Part shown: positions 7,323-11,039 of the stretch, one piece after another | How the letters are laid out: every line of letters starts with the position of its first letter | Numbering within the stretch: the stretch's first letter is position 1 | NCBI GenBank assembly: GCA_903927685.1 | Contig: CAIYOB010000573.1 | Location: forward strand, 1-11,039 | DNA from: an uncultured Planctomycetaceae bacterium | Lineage (GTDB): Bacteria; Planctomycetota; Planctomycetia; Pirellulales; Pirellulaceae | DNA: 11,039 nt | Direction of reading: 5' to 3' | Notes under the pieces: generated by a model | The model's input: only the letters and a program-made list of their open reading frames with translations | What the model was told of the DNA's origin: nothing | Database searches by the model: none | Made by a program: the position numbers and the translations under genes

Positions 7323-7356
7323 GGCCTCTGGGGGCGTTGCGCCGGGCCCCGAGGCC
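7323..7356 (+). terminator. Possible terminator hairpin after the PhoD-like gene
   Basis: GGCCTC (7323-7328) pairs perfectly with GAGGCC (7351-7356), and a G-run next to the left arm can extend the stem with CCCC (7347-7350). It starts 5 nt after the stop codon. No T-run follows, so it is at best a non-canonical terminator or an mRNA 3' stabiliser. Confidence 0.35.
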
Positions 7357-7364
7357 ACCTTCGG

Positions 7365-7525
7365 GCAGTTGAACAACTCGGTGTCGCAAGCGAGTTTGTT
7401 CCTGCGAGTATTTTTTCCCACGGATGGCAAAGCCGGCCCATGGATGCGGGTAGCACGGAGTCTATATCCGTGGGTCGGCTTTGCCATCCGTGGGATACCC
7501 GAACAAAAACTGGAGTTCAACCAGC
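7365..7525. repeat. Long nested palindromic element (MITE- or structured-RNA-like)
   Basis: The core is a 25-bp inverted repeat: TCCCACGGATGGCAAAGCCG plus GCCCA (7416-7440) against 7471-7495, 24 of 25 complementary, the exception being a G-T pair. The 30-nt loop (7441-7470) contains a smaller hairpin, CACGGA (7454-7459) with TCCGTG (7467-7472). Outside the core, imperfect arms continue: AGTTTGTTC (7393-7401) against GAACAAAAACT (7501-7511), and GTTGAAC (7368-7374) against GTTCAAC (7515-7521). A T6 run precedes the core rather than following it, so this is not a simple terminator on either strand. It fills most of the 286-nt gap between the PhoD-like and sialidase-like genes. No transposase is present. 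Confidence 0.65.
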
Positions 7526-7590
7526 GGACTCACAGGCCCGTCCAGCTTGTGTTTTCAAGTGGCCAAACCAACCCAGGGTGACGATGAATC

Positions 7591-7595
7591 GGAGG
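7591..7595 (+). promoter_or_regulatory. Ribosome binding site GGAGG
   Basis: GGAGG lies 8 nt before ATG 7604 and fixes the sialidase-like start. An earlier in-frame start near 7481 would lie inside the palindromic element. Confidence 0.7.
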
Positions 7596-7603
7596 ATCCC
7601 GAA

Positions 7604-8821
7604 ATGATGCGTTGGAGACCGAGCGGCATGCTGGTGTGGGTCATGCTCTCCGCTACTGCGTGGGCCAACGTCGGCCGTCAGTTGCCCGCGGACGAACGGT
7701 TTGTGCTGTGGGACCCGGCCCAGCCGGTTCCGGCCGCCGCCGACTGTACTCCGTTGGAGGGGGTCCAGTTCGCGGTCGTCAAGCCGCACGAGCCGCAGCG
7801 GGACGGCTACCACTGGCTGCATGGGGCGGCGGTTAGCTGGCATCGGGACGAGCTGCTCGTCACGTTCGGCCAGAACCGGGGCAGCGAGAACACGTCCACC
7901 GAGGTCGCCCACGGGCGCCGCAGTGCCGATGGCGGCAAGACCTGGGGACCGCTGTTCGGCATCGACGACGGGAATCCGGCCAATCCGGCGGTCAGCCACG
8001 GTGTGCTGCTGTCGCACGCCGGGCGGCTGTGGGCTTTCCACGGCTGCTTCGACGACCACATGCAGCGCGTCCACACGCGGGCGTATCAGCGGGACGAGTT
8101 GACGGGCCGGTGGCAGCCGCTCGGCGTGGTGGCCGAGCAGGGCTTCTGGCCGCTGCAGGAGCCGCTGAAGATGGCCGATGGCAATTGGATCATGGCCGGG
8201 ATCTCCGTCTCGGCCGGCTATGGAGGCCCCGACGATCCGGCGGCGGTGGCCATCAGCCGCGGCGACGATTTTTCGAAGTGGGACGTGGTGCCGATCCCCA
8301 AGCCGCCGGAGCTGGAGATGTGGGGCGAGTCGACCGTGATCGTGGACGGCGCCTCGGTGCTGGTCATCGCCCGCTGGGGCCGGCCGATCGCCCTGGCAGC
8401 GTCGAGCGCCGACTACGGCCGCACCTGGTCGATGATCCGCGCGAGCAACCTGCCCCTGGCGGCTTCCAAACCGTACGCGGGTGTGCTGTCCACCGGCCAG
8501 CGCTATCTGATCGGCACCACGACCGCCGACGCGGGCAACCGCCGCAGCCCCCTGACGATCGCCGTGAGTCGTCCGGGAGAGAAGTGGTTCAGCAGGATCT
8601 ACCAGATTCGCGACGCCGTTCACGAGGGGCCCGGGGAATCGGATCCGAAGTGCCGGCTGTCCTACCCGTACGCCGTCGAGCACGCGGGGCAGCTGTACGT
8701 GGCCTATTCCAACGACGGCGCCCGGGGCGGCAACCGCAACAGCGCCGAACTGGCGATCATTCCAATCCAATCGCTGGCCGCCGGCGACCCGGTGGCGCTC
8801 GAGGCCGAGCCAAGGCCATAA
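7604..8821 (+). CDS. Exported sialidase-like BNR/Asp-box protein
   Basis: A 405-residue protein with a six-bladed-propeller sialidase-like architecture. The N-terminus (MMRWRPSGMLVWVMLSATAW, then AN) is a signal peptide with probable cleavage after Ala21. Two clear Asp boxes (S-x-D-x-G-x-T-W) occur, SADGGKTW at 107-114 and SADYGRTW at 268-275. Between and after them are propeller-like segments such as SHGVLLSHAGRLWAFHGCF, PLKMADGNWIMAGISV and YPYAVEHAGQLYVAYSNDG. Planctomycete proteins of this type are usually named exo-alpha-sialidases, but the Asp box is structural. Whether the Arg triad and the Tyr/Glu nucleophile pair are present cannot be decided here, so the substrate may be another glycan. 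A second ATG follows immediately at 7607. The next gene starts 28 nt downstream, pointing to an operon with the lyase region. Confidence 0.75.
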   Translation: MMRWRPSGMLVWVMLSATAWANVGRQLPADERFVLWDPAQPVPAAADCTPLEGVQFAVVKPHEPQRDGYHWLHGAAVSWHRDELLVTFGQNRGSENTSTEVAHGRRSADGGKTWGPLFGIDDGNPANPAVSHGVLLSHAGRLWAFHGCFDDHMQRVHTRAYQRDELTGRWQPLGVVAEQGFWPLQEPLKMADGNWIMAGISVSAGYGGPDDPAAVAISRGDDFSKWDVVPIPKPPELEMWGESTVIVDGASVLVIARWGRPIALAASSADYGRTWSMIRASNLPLAASKPYAGVLSTGQRYLIGTTTADAGNRRSPLTIAVSRPGEKWFSRIYQIRDAVHEGPGESDPKCRLSYPYAVEHAGQLYVAYSNDGARGGNRNSAELAIIPIQSLAAGDPVALEAEPRP

Positions 8822-8834
8822 CGATGCCCCGTGC

Positions 8835-8840
8835 GGAGGT
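8835..8840 (+). promoter_or_regulatory. Ribosome binding site GGAGGT
   Basis: GGAGGT lies 9 nt before ATG 8850, in the 28-nt gap after the sialidase-like gene. It supports ATG 8850 over the nearby out-of-frame GTG 8845. Confidence 0.75.
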
Positions 8841-8849
8841 ATAGGTGCG

Positions 8850-10184
8850 ATGGCGGCAAGGTTTTCCTGGATGTTCTTCGTCTGTGGGTGGACCGCGACG
8901 CTCGCCGCGGCGCTGGCGTTGGGAGCGGAATACGAAGTCGGCGGCCCGCTGGCCGGAATACGGTTGCCGCTGTACCCGACGCGGTATGGCGAGCCGGCGG
9001 GATACCCGGGGTGCATCCCGGAACTGGTTCAGCAAAGCCCGACCGTGGTGGACATGGGCCAGGAGTATGGCCCATGGAGTCCGCAAGGGATGGCTCCAGA
9101 GCGCGAGCTGTACGCAGGCTCGGTCGAGCACTGGCGGGCGTACATGTTCAAGTACATGCCGATCCGCAGCTTCTTCGACCGGCAGAGCCAGTTGCGGAAC
9201 TTCCTGGCACCCGAACTGCCCGGCGTCGATCCTCGGCTGGTCGAACAGTACGCCGAGCCGGTGTATTGGGTGCCGCGGCACGAGCCGCCTCAACCGACCG
9301 GCCGCAAGCATCCGCCCGTGCCCGTGGTGCGGATGCGGGTGGGCGGACCGGCGCTGCGTCTGGAACTGGGCGAGTTGTCCGCAGGCTTGTACGCGATTCG
9401 CTTGATCGGGGCGGTCGAAACGGAGTGTTTGCGCCCGTTCCGCCTGCCGCTGTACGTGCGGATGTCGATCAACGACGGCCTGGCCGGCCAAACGTCCAAC
9501 TACCGCATGCACGTCGGCTATTGCGACGAATTCTACAGCCTGGCCGAAATCTACTTTCACGCCCCGGTGCGGCGGGCCTACCAGGCCGAAGTCGGCCTGG
9601 ATCGCGGCTCGGCCGTCGACCTGCTGCTGCACAACATCAGCCTGGATGACGTGTTGGCGGGCAGCGAGCGGCGGGCGCTCAAGACCCGCACGACGCTGCG
9701 CAGCGCCGAACCGGCCGCGCAAGCAGCGCGCCAAGATCTGGCGGCCAAGGGGCACCAGCCGGCGGCGCCGCTGTCCGCCGAGGAGCGGTTCCGCCGGGAT
9801 GCCGCCATCTGGAACGGCTTTCCACCGGTCAACTCGCAGGGCAGCGAGTTCGCCGTCGGCCGCACGGGGTACGGCACGGTGTCCGGCGTGCGGGCTGGCG
9901 GCGGCGGCCTGACCGGCGAGCAGATCGTGGACCAGCACGGCGCCTGGGTGCCGCCCGCTCGCGGCCAGGACCTCGCCTGGGCCGGCCTCCCGGCGGAACA
10001 GATCTTCCTGGTCAACCCCAAGCTGAAACTTGTGTACACGCTCGACGACCTGCACGCCCGCCGCGGGCTGCCCGCGCCGTATCCCCTCAGCGACGACGGC
10101 GCCGGATTGTTCTTTCCGGATGCGAACGATCCGAACACGGGAGCCGCCTGGACGCCGATCGGCAACCGGGTGCACGAGGTCTAA
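8850..10184 (+). CDS. Secreted protein of unrecognised family, possible N-terminal part of a lyase
   Basis: A 444-residue protein with a signal peptide (MAARFSWMFFVCGWTATLAA, then ALALGAE; cleavage near Ala26). I do not recognise a named domain. Residues about 30-260 look like a beta-rich region (VVRMRVGGPALRLELGELSA, then GLYAIRLIGAVE and LYVRMSINDG). Residues about 275-320 are a charged, Ala-rich linker. The last 120 include a Gly-rich turn (SGVRAGGGGLTG), FLVNPKLKLVYTLDDLHARR, and LSDDGAGLFFPDANDPNTGA just before the end. It lies in an operon-like run, 28 nt after the sialidase-like gene and 10 nt before the heparinase II/III-type frame. That partner lacks a signal peptide and begins mid-domain, so this gene may be the front half of a longer ancestral lyase. 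The CDS is clear; the function is not. Confidence 0.75.
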   Translation: MAARFSWMFFVCGWTATLAAALALGAEYEVGGPLAGIRLPLYPTRYGEPAGYPGCIPELVQQSPTVVDMGQEYGPWSPQGMAPERELYAGSVEHWRAYMFKYMPIRSFFDRQSQLRNFLAPELPGVDPRLVEQYAEPVYWVPRHEPPQPTGRKHPPVPVVRMRVGGPALRLELGELSAGLYAIRLIGAVETECLRPFRLPLYVRMSINDGLAGQTSNYRMHVGYCDEFYSLAEIYFHAPVRRAYQAEVGLDRGSAVDLLLHNISLDDVLAGSERRALKTRTTLRSAEPAAQAARQDLAAKGHQPAAPLSAEERFRRDAAIWNGFPPVNSQGSEFAVGRTGYGTVSGVRAGGGGLTGEQIVDQHGAWVPPARGQDLAWAGLPAEQIFLVNPKLKLVYTLDDLHARRGLPAPYPLSDDGAGLFFPDANDPNTGAAWTPIGNRVHEV

Positions 10185-10194
10185 CACCGATCCG

Positions 10195-11039
10195 ATGGAC
10201 ATTGCGAATCTGGCGGCCGTGGTTGGCGACCGCCGGGTGACGGATCCGTGGCTGGAATGGCTGTTCTCGCGGACGTTCATCTACCCGCTGCCCGTGGGCG
10301 GGATCCAGGATACGATGATCAGCGGCACGAACCGCGAAGGGACCGAGTTCGTGGGCAGCACGTACTATGCGCAGGGCGAAGGCGCCAGCCGCGTGGCGGC
10401 GTCCCTGGAGCAATACTTGCGAGCCGGCGGCGATCCGCAATACGACTTGTCCGACCGGCGGCGGTATCCCAAGCCGGCGGCGCACCTGGACTGGCGGCTG
10501 GAAAACGTCGTGGGCGGCCGCGATTTCCTGCGGATCGGCGACGTTTGCGGGCCGGACAAGGGCCCCGGGCATACGCTGCGCGACCTGGAGTTCGCCCGCG
10601 CCGGGTGGCGGTGGACGCGTGATCCGAAGTTTGCGTTCCTGGTGTACCATCGTCTGGGCCGCGGCCCGGAGACGGACGCCGAGTGGTCCGAAATCGTCGC
10701 GGCGGCCGGGCGCCAGCGGCGGGCGCCGTGGTTGGACAACCGCTCGCGCGTGCTGCCCACCTGGGCCGGCATTCTGGAAGCGGGTCTGGAGCACGACGAC
10801 CACCGCTTTCGCCGTGCGGCCTACGTCCGCGTCGGCTATGGCGTGGGCCACGAGCATCAGGATGCGCTGGATCTGCAAGTTGTCGCGCACGGGCTGCCGC
10901 TGACCATCGACGGCGGCCAACGGCGCGGCTACACCGTTCCGACTGACTCGGCCAGCTTCGTCCACAATTCGGCCGGCGACGTGTTCGCGGCGATCATCGA
11001 ACCGTACGCTGGCGAGCCGTTCATCACCGCGCGCCGCGA
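10195..11039 (+). CDS. Heparinase II/III-type polysaccharide lyase fragment (runs off right edge)
   Basis: An open frame of 281 codons without a stop, cut by the right edge. It resembles heparinase II/III-family proteins, which cleave uronic-acid-containing polysaccharides by beta-elimination. The strongest mark is YGVGHEHQDALDLQVVAHGL (214-233) followed by PLTIDGGQRRGY, the H-x-H-x-D start of the C-terminal beta-sandwich, with SFVHNSA (254-260) after it. Before it lie pieces typical of the end of the (alpha/alpha) barrel: NREGTEFVGSTYYAQGEG (46-63), GGDPQYDLSD, AWRWT-like AGWRWTRDPKFAFL, and WLDNRSRVLPTWAGILEAGL. The frame begins MDIANLAAVVGDRRVTDPWL with no signal peptide. The only Shine-Dalgarno candidate, GAGGT, is 14 nt upstream. 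It therefore looks like the back part of a longer gene; ATG 10195 may not be a natural start. Confidence 0.7.
   Translation, partial: MDIANLAAVVGDRRVTDPWLEWLFSRTFIYPLPVGGIQDTMISGTNREGTEFVGSTYYAQGEGASRVAASLEQYLRAGGDPQYDLSDRRRYPKPAAHLDWRLENVVGGRDFLRIGDVCGPDKGPGHTLRDLEFARAGWRWTRDPKFAFLVYHRLGRGPETDAEWSEIVAAAGRQRRAPWLDNRSRVLPTWAGILEAGLEHDDHRFRRAAYVRVGYGVGHEHQDALDLQVVAHGLPLTIDGGQRRGYTVPTDSASFVHNSAGDVFAAIIEPYAGEPFITARR

Noticed and set aside
7411..7495. Palindrome with T6 as an intrinsic terminator
   Set aside because: The T-run precedes the stem on the + strand and becomes an A-run after the stem on the minus strand, so neither orientation fits.
7321..7581. 86-codon + strand frame across the palindrome
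   Set aside because: It has no ribosome binding site and consists mainly of the inverted-repeat element, so it is probably not coding.
7517..9016. Long minus-strand open frame of 499 codons across the sialidase-like gene
   Set aside because: It mirrors a well-supported + strand gene with signal peptide, Shine-Dalgarno and Asp boxes. Its composition is typical of an antisense shadow in GC-rich DNA.
8757..10280. Minus-strand open frame of 507 codons
   Set aside because: Antisense shadow of the 8850-10184 gene; no recognisable domain or ribosome binding site.

Overview
The window looks like the chromosome of a planctomycete, probably of the Pirellulales type. It has high GC with strong G/C third-position bias, and it combines a formylglycine-type sulfatase, a planctomycete-style Gfo/Idh/MocA oxidoreductase tail, a Tat-exported enzyme, a PhoD-like phosphatase, a BNR/Asp-box sialidase-like protein, a heparinase II/III-type lyase fragment and a Uma2 nuclease. 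All supported genes lie on the + strand. No tRNA, rRNA, CRISPR array or transposase gene was found. The organism assignment is an inference from gene content and style.

Layout. (1) 1-2931 is a probable three-gene run: the C-terminal part of a Gfo/Idh/MocA oxidoreductase, a secreted alpha/beta hydrolase, and a Tat-signal protein resembling L-fucose/L-arabinose isomerases. Gaps are 23 and 46 nt. (2) 2929-4584 is a sulfatase with its own promoter. That promoter's -35 box lies in the second copy of a 17-bp tandem repeat that begins at the preceding stop codon. (3) 4585-4852 is non-coding, with a hairpin, a palindromic repeat-like element and a promoter. (4) 4853-5696 holds a Uma2 endonuclease gene, abutted without a gap by a 72-codon reading frame broken at a G6 run. 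(5) 5697-7317 is a PhoD-like phosphatase gene preceded by a perfect TATAAT box. (6) 7318-7603 is non-coding and dominated by a long nested palindrome with a 25-bp, one-mismatch core stem. (7) 7604 to the right edge is a run of a sialidase-like protein, an unrecognised secreted protein and a heparinase II/III-type lyase fragment. The last two may be pieces of one longer ancestral gene.

How the genes may work together. Sulfate removal, ester cleavage, glycan lyase and sialidase-like functions, plus sugar isomerase-like and oxidoreductase functions, fit a dispersed locus for breaking down sulfated or uronic-acid-containing polysaccharides outside the cytoplasm. This is an inference from the families present; no substrate can be read from the sequence. 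The most unusual items are the -35-duplicating tandem repeat, the palindromic elements, the G6 frameshift gene and the apparently split lyase.
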